A DNA stretch of 64,000 nt, taken from positions 1,550,001 through 1,614,000 of the forward strand of contig CM066298.1 in assembly GCA_033816765.1 (NCBI GenBank), given 5' to 3'. Shown here in pieces: positions 51,563 to 62,560 of this stretch (positions within the stretch are counted from its first letter, which is position 1; every line of letters starts with the position of its first letter). The notes below the pieces were generated by a model. It did no database searches, was not told the DNA's origin, and saw only the letters and a list, made by a program, of their open reading frames with translations. A program made the position numbers and the translations under genes. Source of the DNA: Nothopassalora personata. Its lineage: Eukaryota > Ascomycota > Dothideomycetes > Mycosphaerellales > Mycosphaerellaceae.

Positions 51563-54197
51563 CTAGGTTAGGCCCTTAGGTTAGGTAAGATCACTTTCCT
51601 GCCTTCTCTATAAGAAGGACTATCTTATTAAGGACTGCCCTAGTCTCTCTAAGGTAAAGAAGGTCCTTAGATCTCATTCCTAAGCACTATCCTCCTAGAA
51701 TGCAACATATGTTAAGAAGAGAAGATCTCTACTACTATCTTTAAGAAGAACACTAAGAGAGAAGTCCTCTATAGAGGAACTTAAGAAAATAGTAAAGAAA
51801 CTTAGCTCTAATATACTGTCACTCTAGAAGAACTAGGCCTAGTCTCCTTCCTCTAAAATAAGGAAGACTAGGAAAGGTTTCTCTACCTAAGAGCCACCTA
51901 ACTTATGTAACTTATCCTAGAAGACAATGTCTAATAATAATAAGTATAATAAAGTAGCTTACTTAACTGCAGAAGTCTAAGGCAAGTTCCCCTTATTAGA
52001 GTAGTTACTTAATTCTTGTACTTTATCCTATATAACTAACTAGAACTGCCTCTTTAGATCCATAACTCCCTTAATAAAGAAGAAATAGATCAAAGTGGGA
52101 GGTGAGCATTTGTTAGCTACTTATATTAGGACTACGGAGATAAGTAGGAGATCTAGTAGGAAAGTTGTTTTAGAAGATGTTCTACTTGTACCTAAGCTAG
52201 GGGTGAACCTAGTTTCTTAGAACTAGTTTAGCAAGCAGTTAAGTGTCTAACCTCCTTTATTTTCTCTTATATCCCCCTCTAGCTAAACTGTTGTCTAGAC
52301 AAGGCTCCTTAGGGGGGTTCTATTTATTAATAAGATTTCTCCTCTACTATAAGAAAGGGTACATCACTTATTATGTGCACTACTAATAGAGAATGCCTTT
52401 ATAACTGCTGAATTAGAGACTAACCTAAAACAGTAGGAGCTTTAGTATAGAAGATTTACACACTTTAGGAAGAACTTACTCTAGAATCTTTATAAGGTAA
52501 TAGACTTAAAAGAACCTATTCCTGTTCCTAGGGATAGCTTCTACTCGTGTAGAGTGTGTTTAATAGCAAAGATAAAGAAGTACAAAGGCAAAGTTACTAA
52601 GAGAAGACCTAAATGACTTGCCCTTGTATCTATTAACATATGTAGTCCACTACTAACATTAAGGCTAGGGTTCAAATACTAGCTTAAGATTATTAATAAC
52701 TTCTCTAGAAAAAAGTGAACCTATCCTCTTAAGAAAAGAGAAGATGCTCTAGTTGCTCTCTAGAACTAGAAGATCAATGTAGAGAGGAAATCATTAGCAC
52801 AGTTAAAAGCAGTTAGGCTTGATAATGTAAGGGAACTTATTATATTAGTTAAGCAGTAGGAGAAGGATTTGGGAATTGGGCTAGAGCATACTAAGGCATA
52901 TAACTCGCTCTAAAATAGACTAGTTAAAAGGTTAATACAAACCTTAGAAGACTCTATAAGGGTAATGCTTAAAGAGGCTAAGATGCTAATTGAATTCTAG
53001 CCTAAAGCACTAGAAGCCTAAACCTATATAAGGAACAAACTACTAAATGGTCTAGACTATAATAGGTTTAAGGTTTCACTAGATAAAGCCTTTAATAGTA
53101 TTAAGCCAACTATTAACCATTTGAAGGTTTAGGGATGCAAAGCTATTGTCTACATAGATATAAGATCCTAGCCTCAATAGGCAAGAAGTAATAAACTAAT
53201 GAATAGAGGTAAAGAAGTAGTGTTTATTAGATACGTTAAAAACATAGCTAAGGCCTAGCTCTTTTAGGAACTAGACATAAAAGCTGTTAAACAACACACA
53301 TATATAGACTTCTTTAAGGACTAACCTAGAGGTAATATAGATCTCAATGTTACAAAATTGAATCTATTAAGCAATGCACTAGCTAGGAGACCCTTAGGGA
53401 GGCTAAGGAAGGACATATCCTTAGAGTAACCTATTCACTATTTAATCATTTAGTAGAGCAGCCTAGTAACAGCCTAGCTAAGAAAGCTGTTTATACAACT
53501 TCCCTAGCCTCTAAAGAATGTAGGGGAATTTTAGAAAATCGATGAGCCAATTAAGATAAGTTTACTAGATCTCTAGGAAAAGAATGTCACTAGGACATAA
53601 GTAACTACTCTTAGATTATCCCTTAGTAAGAGGAGGGCTAACTATAATGTTAAGGGCTATAAATGGAAACAGAAAGCCCTAAGATCTATAGTCCCTATAC
53701 CTAAACCAGCTACTGAAGTAGGAGAAGCAATAGACCTCTTAGAGAACCTTGCTGCTTACTACTAAGCTTTCTTTACAGCAATGCAATTAGTGGATGATTT
53801 AGTACTATAGGATAGTGAATTCCTAGAAGAAGTTAAGGAGATAGCCTTTATAGTAACTATAGAAGTTATTGCATACAAGCAAGAGATCCCAATTCTAAAG
53901 TCCTACAAGGATGCTATAAATAATAAGAAATAGGGACACCTTTAGAAGGAAGCAATCTAGAAGGAGCTAGATACTCTATAGAGCAATAACACCTAGGAGA
54001 ATACTGTTCTACTAAAAGGAGTAAACTTAGTTACGTTAAGATAGGTCTTTAATGTTAAAAGAAGCATTAGTGGAGCCATTAAAAAGTTTAAGGCTAGGCT
54101 AGTTATAAGGGGCTTTTCATAGAAGTTTAGTATTAACTTTATAGAGACATTTACGCCTATAGTTAGATAGGACACCCTTAGGATATTTATAGCTATT
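51563..54197 (+). pseudogene. Cop-A protease, integrase and start of RT (decayed)
   Basis: The plus-strand frame continues Cop-A after BIG. A copia protease region is readable near 52000-52220 (VLEDVLLVPKLGVNLVS). The pre-integrase Cys region (FYSCRVC) and integrase segments follow at 52500-53100 (LAHYNSLQ-like sequence). The RT start is near 53950-54190 (TFTPIVR-like, then TLRIFIAI). It is cut at 54197 by Gyp-C. Stops are TAG or TAA. Confidence 0.65.
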
Positions 54198-54558
54198 TGT
54201 TACGGAATGATTCCTAGGGACCCTAGAATCATAACGACAAGACAAACACGTGACTCATCCTACCTAAGCGCTTAGACTTAGAGCGATTAGACTGCTCATA
54301 CTTAGACTAATTAGACTGCTCATGCTTAGACTAATTAGACTAATTACCGAGATCTACGAATCTCCTTTGTATTTAGGAACGCTAGAAACCCTTATGGTTC
54401 TAATACGTTTAACTTATGTTACTATCTCACTAATTGGAATACAACTCTTATTCCTATCATTCATCTTCGCTTAGCTTACTTTAGCCTCTCTAAAGAATAC
54501 CGCTACGTGACTTGACTTATCTCTCCTTTAAGACTAGCCCTAGAACAAGACAATAACA
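54198..54558 (+). repeat. Gyp-C 5' LTR (361 bp)
   Basis: Starts TGTTACGGAATGATTCC and ends GACAATAACA. The variable part holds repeated TTAGACT and AATTAGACT words; the constant part from CTCCTTTGTATTTAGGAACG matches Gyp-B. Confidence 0.92.
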
Positions 54559-57500
54559 CTTTAAACGCCCTTAGGATAAGCGCTACTTAAGCAGCTAGTA
54601 GGGGAACACCCGCCCCCAGCGAAGTAGGAAGCATCCGCCGTGCGCCACTATAACAGACCACTACGAAGGACGATAAGTCTAATGACGATAACGAGCCTAC
54701 TCTAAGGAAGAACGACGTTAAGGCTGCTAAGCTAGACCTCTTCTATAGAGACAGGGCCAAGTTCGACGACTAGATCAATTAGATGGATATATACCTCATG
54801 TTTAACCTAGTCGATGCCGATAAAAGAACTATCTTCGCTATCACGTACCTTCGCGGAAGTGCGCAGAACTGGATTAAACCTTACCTTAAGGAATACCTCG
54901 AAGGTATAGTGTTACGGTTCGGACAAGACAACGTGGAGGAGTCTTACTGGACGGACTATAGCGTATCCTGGCAGTCGGATAGGCAGCAGTCGAGCAGTCG
55001 TGATCGAGCTACTCGGGTCGACCAGTGACTCACCCGGATCGACCGACTGGTCGACCGACCAGGTCGTGCTCGACCAACCAGTCGCCAAGACATGGCACTA
55101 TATAGACGACGCTCTTTTGCAAGTAGATAGGAGCCTCGTGCTCAACTCATTTTAAGTATACACCATATACTGTTTGGAACCACTACCTTCATAACTGATT
55201 GAGACATCCCTGCAAAGATCCAAGCCCGAGTTGTGATAACGTACAGCGGTTCCTAACATATAGGACGATTAGACCCCACCGGAATGTTTAGGAGCTATAC
55301 CCTCTTTAAAGAAAAGATAAAATCAATCTTTAGAACCTCGAACGAAGTCTAATAGGCCATACAAATCATTCAATACCTAAAGTAGAAGACGTCTACTTTA
55401 GAGTATGCCGCCAAATTCGAAGAATACGGACAAATCACCGGATAGGACTAGACGGCGTTAATGACTATATTCCGACGTGGACTTAAAGACTCCGTTAAGG
55501 ACGAGTTAATAAGACACGGGGGACGGATTACTAACTTCGAAGAGCTGATAAAGGCGTCGATTAATATCGATAACTAGCTCTAGGAACGACACTAGGAGAA
55601 GAAATACGACTCTAAAGTAGGAGGAATAGTAGGATATGCTCCGGACCGCAGACCCTTAGGAGGATACGTTACGAAGGGAGAATTCTCACGATAAAGCTAG
55701 CCCTACTATAGACCATAGCTAATAGAACTAGACTTTACCTAACGAGGACGGAAGATCGACAAGAGTAGGGGCTACGGAAAGCCCTTTAAAGGAAAAGGAA
55801 AACTCACATGTTATGCCTATAGTAAGGAAGGCTACATAGCGCGGGATTGCCGCGGTAAAAATATAGTGCGCCGCGAGCAGTTTAATATAATGCAACCCCG
55901 AACTAGTAAATCCGAGAGTAGCGTTAGATCTCGAGGAGATACCGACTATACTCGGAGAGTAGGGGAGAGAGCTAGCAACAGAAGCACGATGCCTCTCCTA
56001 GACCCCTTAGAAGGACGAGGAGGATACTATAGGTAGCAAATAGTAGTTATTCCATTTAATGCAAAGAACTAACTACGATAGTTTAACATAATAGTACGAA
56101 GAGTTGACTACGAGATCGAATCCGAGTCTCGAAATAGTTATAGAAGCCTTCATTAGCGATTCTGTTACTAAGACTCGTGTTAAGTTTACTACGCCGCAAA
56201 GTTAGGCGTAGGGTATTAGCCTTAGCAACTACGAGGAACCCTAGGAGCGACGCATAGGCAAAACGCTACGCTCCGAGAAGTGGATATCGACGAATCCTAC
56301 TTCGACGAAGATAGAAGCGATAAAGAAAATTAGGACCTAGGATAGAACGGATTATAGTTACTAGAACTAAAGACAGTTAAGGACGTACAATCATTCCTTA
56401 GACTAGCGAACTACAACCGGAAATTCATTAAGGACTACGTAAAGACAGTAGCACTAATGACGATGCTTACGAGAAAAGACGTTACCTAGAAATAGGGAAA
56501 GGAATAGATTAAAGCGTTTAAGAAACTTAAGGAACAATACGCTTTAGCCCCTACGATTCGACTATTCGATAGTAGTAAGAAAGTCTACATCGAGACCGAT
56601 ACGTCCGATATAGCAATAGGCGCATGTCTAACATAGACACACGATAGGTAGAGACACCTAGTAGCCTATTACTCCCGGAAAATGACTATAGCGGAATAGA
56701 ACTACGACATCTATAGTAAAGAGCTTCTAGCTATTGTTACTACTATGCAATATTAGAGAGTATACGTCGAGGGCCTACCGAAGTTAACGATTCTTTCTAA
56801 CTATAAGAATCTTACGTACTTCACGACGACGAAAGAACTTACCCGAAGGCAAGCCCGCTAGTCGGAGCTACTAGGATAGTATAAGTTCGAAATTAAATAT
56901 ACTCTAGGACGAGAGAACGGCCGCGCCGACGCGCTAAGCCGAAGAAGCGACTACATAGAAGGAAAAGAACCAGTGTAACACAAAATATTAAAGACAAACC
57001 TCGACGGAAGTCTTAGTGCTAACATAAGAGAATTTAACAACATCGTACGGATATTAGGCGATAGGGACGAACAATTCCCTATATCGCAAGGAAAATACTA
57101 AGTACCTAAGGATCGAGAAGAAGAATGCATACGATAACATTACGACGGACTAACTTATAGACACCCTAGAACTTTAAAAACAATAGACCTAATATAACGC
57201 AGTTTCTCATTTCCATAGATAAGACTTAAGGTATTACGCTACATTAAACAATGCGTACACTGCTAACGAAACAAGGCTACGAGACATGCAAAATACGGTT
57301 ACCTACAGTTTAGGACACTACCGATAAAACCATAGGACGAAGTTACAAGAGACTTTATTACGAAACTCCCACCGTTAAAGGATCAAGTTACGAAACAACT
57401 ATACGACATAATACTAGTTATAGTTAATAGACTCACGAAATACGCACACTTCATTCCTACATCGGAAACGTACAATGTAGAGCAGCTCGGATACCTCGTA

Positions 57501-58425
57501 CTAGATAGACTTATCCGATACTACGGATTCCCTTAAGCGTTTATAACGGACAGAGATAAGCTATTCATATTAAACTACTAGAAGACGCTTATAGGAACGA
57601 TCGGAATTAAACACAAGCTATTAACAGCATATTATCCGGAAATAGACGGACAAACCGAAAGGATGAATTAAACGCTAGAACAATACCTACGACACTACAT
57701 CAATTATACATAAGACAACTAGGTCTCATTACTGCTAATAGCGTAGATTGCACTAAACAACCACAAATTAGAGACAACTTCAACGACACCATTTTATGCG
57801 AACTTTAGTAAAGATCCTAACCTATTTAGAACACCTAGATCCCACCTACAAGCCGAAAGAGCGATCGTAACGACGGACACTCTTAAGGAAGTGCATAAAG
57901 AAACACGCAAGGCGATCGAAGATGCACAACAAAAACTGTCTTAATAACGGTAGGACACAAGAAAAATAGCACCTCTACTAAAAGAGGGGGATAAGGTCTA
58001 TCTCCTTACAAAAAACTTAAGAATAAGAAGACAGACTAAGAAACTAGATTACGTTAAGGTCGGACTATTTTTCATCGACAAAGTTATAGGACTAGTTAAC
58101 TACCGCCTACGACTACCACTGGACGCTAAAATCCACCTAGTCTTCCATATCTCTAAGTTAGAACTAGCAGACGCCGAGACACCTTACTAGGAGAGCTTCC
58201 ACTTCGAGCCGGAAGTAGAAAACGAATTTAAAGTCGAAAAAATCCTAGATAAGAAAGGTTAGCGATACCTTGTTAAATAGAAAGAATACGACGAATTAGA
58301 AAATACCTAGGAACTAAAACAAAACCTACGAAACTGTTAGCAAAAAATCCAGGAATACTATAAGACTAAAAAACGGCCAGCCTACTAAGTCACCGATTGG
58401 CGACTAGTCGGCCGGGAGCGGCTAG
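54559..58425 (+). pseudogene. Gyp-C gag and pol remnants
   Basis: Gag reads from 54559 (zinc knuckle near 55805-55850 with Cys and His losses). A deletion junction lies at 56361-56368, followed by the RT end, RNase H, integrase and chromodomain up to about 58340. Many TAG/TAA stops occur. The central deletion removes the gag-pol junction, protease and RT active site. Confidence 0.85.
54910..55258 (+). repeat. Solo LTR S3 (TGTTACGG family), TSD TATAG
   Basis: Flanked by TATAG (54905-54909 and 55259-55263), inserted in Gyp-C gag. The downstream half matches S1 and S2. The upstream half is unique and packed with GTCGACC, GGTCGAC, CGACTGG and CGACCAG words in both orientations. No RIP is visible although the surrounding Gyp-C is heavily mutated. 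Confidence 0.94.
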
Positions 58426-58492
58426 AGTAGGAATCGAACCTACGACCTTAAGAGTGTAGACAGCTTACGCTCTACGACTAAGCTACCTAGCC
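58420..58492 (-). tRNA. tRNA-like gene of Gyp-C (decayed but foldable)
   Basis: Same position and orientation as in Gyp-B. The acceptor strands GGCTAGG and TCTAGCC pair at all seven positions even after RIP. The B box GGTTCGATTCC and T arm GTAGG/CCTAC are intact; the A box is altered (TAGCTTAGTCGTAGAGC). The same odd 11-nt anticodon loop is present. A T6 run lies downstream (58372-58367). Confidence 0.6.
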
Positions 58493-58531
58493 GATTAATG
58501 AGAATAGGGACACAACTTACAAATAAGTACC

Positions 58532-59071
58532 CTAATAAGTCTCTACCCCTAAGGACTCGCCCCAAGGCTCCGCTCTAGAAAGCGCCGCCTAGTTATTTAC
58601 GGGCATCTCTAGGATATCCGAGAAGGAGACTAGCGAAGGCGACACCTCTACCCCCGACGCCCGCTTAAGAGACGCTAGCTCCTCGCGCGCCTCTTTCTCC
58701 TCGAGCTTCTCTAACTCCTTAGCGACGGCATCGTCGGTACGACGCTTAGCTAATCGAAGCTGTTTCTAAAGACGGATCTTGCGTATCTTTAGCCGCACCT
58801 CCTCCTCTTCAATCCTCTTAAGCTCTAGCTTAAGCTTATCGCGCGAATTGTAAAGACGTTCCTACTCCGGACGGGAAAGACGCACATCGCAATCTTTATA
58901 GCCTTTTCGAATGTAGGCCGAACACTTCCTAGACCGAGAACCTACGATACACCTTACTACTGCGCCCGAGGATCGAGACTTCTAACAATTCGTATATAGA
59001 GCTATTTCGATACCGGAAATTTCAGTATCTAGAGTAAGTCGATAACGGCGTTTATAGGAGGAAGAAGACAT
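58532..59071 (-). pseudogene. Antisense accessory gene of Gyp-C (decayed)
   Basis: 180 codons from ATG 59071 to TAG 58534-58532 with a few RIP-type stops. The Cys cluster is recognisable (TNCQKSRSSG, RKCSAYIRKGYKDCDVR), with Cys-to-Tyr changes at two ligands and a longer second spacer (11 rather than 6). The coiled coil (RDKLKLELKRIEEEEVRLK) and the tail (SFSDILEMPVNN) are clear. Homologous in layout to the Gyp-B protein but strongly diverged in sequence. Confidence 0.65.
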
Positions 59072-59144
59072 AGTTGACTATTACTACAAGAAATGATAAC
59101 GGCTTAAGAAGCTTCGGGACGAAGCTAGGCTAAGAAGGGGATAG

Positions 59145-59505
59145 TGTTACGGAATGATTCCTAGGGACCCTAGAATTATGACGATAAGACAAATACGTAA
59201 CTTATCCTACCTAAGCGCTTAGACTTGGAGCGATTAGACTGCTCATGCTTAGACTAATTAGACTGCTTATGCTTAGACTAATTAGACTAATTACCGAGAT
59301 CTACGAATCTCCTTTGTATTTAGGAACGCTAGAAACCCTTATGGTTCTAATGCGTTCAACTCATGTTATTATCTTACTAATAGGAATACAACTCTTATTC
59401 CTATTATTCATCTTCGCTTAGCTTGCTTTAGCCTCTCTAAAGAATACCGCCACGTGACTTGACTTATCTCTCCTTTAAGACTAGCCCTAGAACGAGACAA
59501 TAACA
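59145..59505 (+). repeat. Gyp-C 3' LTR (361 bp)
   Basis: Same length as the 5' copy, with C/T and G/A differences. Followed by CTATT (59506-59510). Confidence 0.92.
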
Positions 59506-60907
59506 CTATTGTGTGCAAGAAGGATCTCTATCTTTACTAAGTAGATATAAACAATACGTTTATAGAAAGCACCCTCTATAAAGACATCTTTATTTTACTA
59601 CTACTAGGAGTTGAGCTTCTACTAAACATAGTGTTTAAGATCCTTAAAAGCTTATATAGACTTAAGTAAGCAGCTAGAGATTGGAATCAACTCTATGTGT
59701 TAAAGCTTAGAGAGATTAGATTTATATAGTTAGAGGTAGATCTATGCCTACTCATTTATAAGGAAAAAGAGATTATAATTCTTACATATATAGATAACAT
59801 TCTAATTGCTGCACTAAAGTTGATAGATGTTCTCTAGTTCAAAAGAGAACTTAGTAAAGTCTTTAAGATTAAAGATCTTAGTGAACCTAAAAAGATCCTT
59901 AGCATAAGAGTTATAAGGGACAGGAGGAGAGGAATCCTAAAACTTAACTAGGGACACTTTATTAGGGACAACCTTGCTAAGATAGGGATAAACTATAAGA
60001 AGGCAGCACCTACACACTTACCTATAGACAGCTATAAGGCTCTTAAACCTTTAAGCTATATAGATAAGAGGTGTGACAAGGTAGAGTACTAGAGTATCAA
60101 TAGTATATAGATGTAGCTAGCAACAATTACAAGGCTAGACATTACTTTTGCCCTAGGAAGGATAAGCTTATTTATAAGTAACCTATCCGCCTACTACATA
60201 AAGGCTTTAAAGAAGATTATAAGATATCTAAGGTTATATCCTAATCTTAGCCTTGTCTTCTCTAGGCATAGAGAAGGATGCCTAGTTAGATACTGTGACT
60301 CTAATTATGCAATAGACAAAGTAGACAGAGTCTCTATCCTTAGGTATGTCTTCTTCCTCTATAGGGCACTAGTCTCCTAGATAAGTAAGAAGCAAAAGTC
60401 TATAGCAACATCTACAATAGAAGCTGAATACATAGCTATAAATGCATATGTAAAGCAATCCCAATTCCTAGCTTTACTACTAAGGGAGATAGACTGTCTA
60501 GAGTTAGTAGGAGACTGTGTAAGGGCACCTGCTTACGGCCATGGGCCGTCACAGACTGTTCCTATTAACTAAGGATTACTAGAAACTAGGAGACTGTATT
60601 AAGCTTAAGACTAGTCTAATTAAGAGGTAACAACTAAGCTGCCCTTACCCTAGTAAGGGATGCATATGTTTATAATAAGTCAAAGCACATTAACATTGCC
60701 TACAATGCTGTTAGGAAACTTTAGTAGAGAAGGCTTATTGCTGTTAAGTACACCCTAATATCTAAGATAGTTGTAGATAGGTTTATAAAGCTAAAGACTA
60801 GTCCACACTTCTAGAGGTTTGTAAGCTAGCTCAACCTATTATAGAGGTCTAAATACTACTGACAGGAGAAGAGTAGACTGTGACCTCCTATATGAGATAA
60901 GTAGGAG
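59506..60907 (+). pseudogene. Cop-A RT and RNase H (decayed)
   Basis: Continues Cop-A RT after Gyp-C: YQVDINNAFIESTL-like sequence, then LKSLYRLKQAARDWNQL (read through stops), then TYIDNILIAAL where YVDD is expected (Asp to Asn). RNase H follows with SIATSTIEAEYIA (near 60400-60440). It ends at the 3' LTR. Confidence 0.8.
60518..60553. repeat. 36-bp mini solo LTR of the Gyp-A family, TSD GACTG
   Basis: The first 18 bp equal the start of the Gyp-A LTR (TGTAAGGGCACCTGCTTA) and the last 18 bp equal its end (CGGCCATGGGCCGTCACA). The 125 bp between are absent. GACTG flanks it on both sides (60513-60517 and 60554-60558), so it marks a genuine integration. It interrupts Cop-A RNase H. Confidence 0.9.
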
Positions 60908-61154
60908 TGTTAAGATATAGCATCTTAGGGGGAGCTAATAGTTAGGTTGTAATCTAATAGCCTAAGGCATCTACGATAACTTAGCTTATCGGAAGACACC
61001 TTCTCTCCCCTTTAGCTTAGATAGACATCTAACACAATTAACACATTGGTTCCTAATATATTGCTACATGCCCTATGGCTATTAGCTAGTTAAAGATTGA
61101 TCTCTTACCCTACTCCGCTGCTAACTACGTATCCTATAAGGTCTTAACTTAACA
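60908..61154 (+). repeat. Cop-A 3' LTR (247 bp)
   Basis: Starts TGTTAAGATATAGC and ends ACTTAACA; followed by CGTCG (61155-61159). Confidence 0.92.
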
Positions 61155-61159
61155 CGTCG

Positions 61160-62560
61160 TATACTTATCGTAGACGCCTAGCGAAGGGGACGCTAAGGAC
61201 TAGTATGTAAAAGACGGGTTAGTCTATCGCGGGAACGCGATTGTAGTACCCGAAGACTATATAGTGAGAGCATAGCTACTCTATATATATTATAACGACC
61301 TACTAGTAGGGCACTTTAGTAAGGCAAAGACTAAAGAGCTACTACGACGTTATTACTAGTAGGAATCACTTAGTAAGGAAGTAAGGGAGTATGTTAGAAA
61401 CTGTAGGGCTTATTAGACCTCGAAGGCGAGGCGCTATCAACCCTACGGCGAGCTATAGCTACTACCTAGGCTAGACGGTCTATAGTAGGAGATTACTATA
61501 GATTTCATTACGGACCTACCGCTAAGTAAGCGAGGAGAATGCGTGTATAATACGATCCTAGTAATCGTCGACCGCTACTCTAAAATAAACTTATACATTC
61601 CTACAACTAAGATATATATAGCGGCGGAGCTTACGAGGATCTTACGAGACGAAGTCGTGCGGTATTATAGTATGCTAGCGGGCATAGTTAGTAACCGCGG
61701 GTTAGTATTTACGAGTAAGTTCTAGAGTAACTTCTACTTCGAGGCGTAGGTAAAGCGTAAGCTGTCTATAGCTTTCTACCCTTAGACTAACGGCTAGACT
61801 AAGAGGGTAAACTAAACCTTAGAACAGTACCTTCGTTATTACTATAGCGAGAACTAGATAGAGTAGGCTAAGTAGCTAGCTATTACTAAATTTGCATGCA
61901 ATAATAGCGTCTACCCTACGCTACGTATAAGCCTATTCGAGATAGCGCATAGTTAGAGACCTAAGATTACCCTAATACCTATAGGATCTCGAGGCGAGAT
62001 CCGGGAAGGGGAGGTACTAGTAGCGGTAGACTTAATTAACCGTATACGAGAGATGCGCGCTACGCTTACGAAGCGTTAGGGAATCGTAGTAGCCGATTAG
62101 ACTCGCTACTATAACAAGACTTATAAGGCTAAGAGCTATCGCGTAGGCGACATAGTCTTGTTATCTACGAAGAACCTAAGGTTAGTATTACCGAAGAAGA
62201 AGATAGGTCCGAAGTTTATTAGACCGTACCGCATTATCGACGCTATCGGTTCGTAGGCGTACCGCCTAGCACTACTAGCCGACTTAAGAATTTATAATAT
62301 ATTCTATGTATCCCTCCTCGAGCCGTACGCGGGTAGCGAGAAGGATAGAGGTACTATAGCCCTCGCTAATAAGGACGGGGAATATAAAGTAGAGGCGGTG
62401 CTAGGAAAGCGTAAGTATAAGGGTAAAGTGCAGTACCTAGTGCGATGGAAGGGCTAGATAGAAGAGTATAACAGCTAGGAGCTAGCATAAGGACTCGCGA
62501 ATACTACGCGCATAGTAGCCGAATATAAGGCGTTAGCGAAGACGGTGTAAGCCGGCGGAA
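61160..62560 (+). pseudogene. BASE integrase and chromodomain (decayed)
   Basis: After Cop-A the BASE frame resumes with the integrase zinc domain (61.28-61.44 kb) and the DDE core (DFITDLPLSKRGE at 61.50 kb, ILVIVDRYSKINLYIPTTKI at 61.56 kb, a VSNRG segment at 61.69 kb where Asp has become Asn). An integrase tail follows (GDIVLLSTKNLRL at 62.15 kb). A C-terminal chromodomain lies at about 62388-62500 (GKVQYLVRWKG). Stops are TAG or TAA. Confidence 0.8.

Larger units (their letters stand above)
54198..59505 (+). mobile_element. Gyp-C: RIP-decayed relative of Gyp-B with internal deletion, TSD CTATT
   Basis: LTRs of 361 bp (54198-54558 and 59145-59505) are flanked by CTATT (54193-54197 and 59506-59510). 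The internal part aligns with Gyp-B along its length, and nearly all differences are CA-to-TA or TG-to-TA. About 2 kb (end of gag, protease, start of RT) is missing at 56361-56368. Solo LTR S3 interrupts gag. The tRNA-like gene and antisense gene are present. It lies inside Cop-A RT. Confidence 0.92.
25461..61154 (+). mobile_element. Cop-A: RIP-decayed Ty1/copia element, TSD CGTCG, hosting further insertions
   Basis: LTRs of 247 bp (25461-25707 and 60908-61154) are flanked by CGTCG (25456-25460 and 61155-61159). Removing BIG, Gyp-C and the mini solo LTR leaves about 5.6 kb, a normal copia length. Gag remnants are at 25.8-26.84 kb; protease, integrase and the RT start at 51.56-54.20 kb; RT and RNase H at 59.51-60.9 kb. 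The primer-binding site after the 5' LTR (GGTTATAAGCCCGG at 25708) matches the anticodon arm of tRNA-Met after one G-to-A change. Confidence 0.9.
14441..62560 (+). mobile_element. BASE: RIP-decayed Ty3/gypsy chromovirus hosting the nest
   Basis: Four collinear pieces on the plus strand form one gypsy element. They are gag with its zinc knuckle and the start of pol (about 14.86-16.67 kb), RT and RNase H (24.08-25.46 kb), and the RNase H end, integrase and chromodomain (61.16-62.55 kb). The pieces join perfectly once Gyp-A (TSD CCTAA) and Cop-A (TSD CGTCG) are removed. About 5 kb remains, a normal internal length. Its LTRs were not identified; a purine-rich stretch near 62810-62850 may be the polypurine tract. 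Stops are TAG or TAA throughout. Confidence 0.8.
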
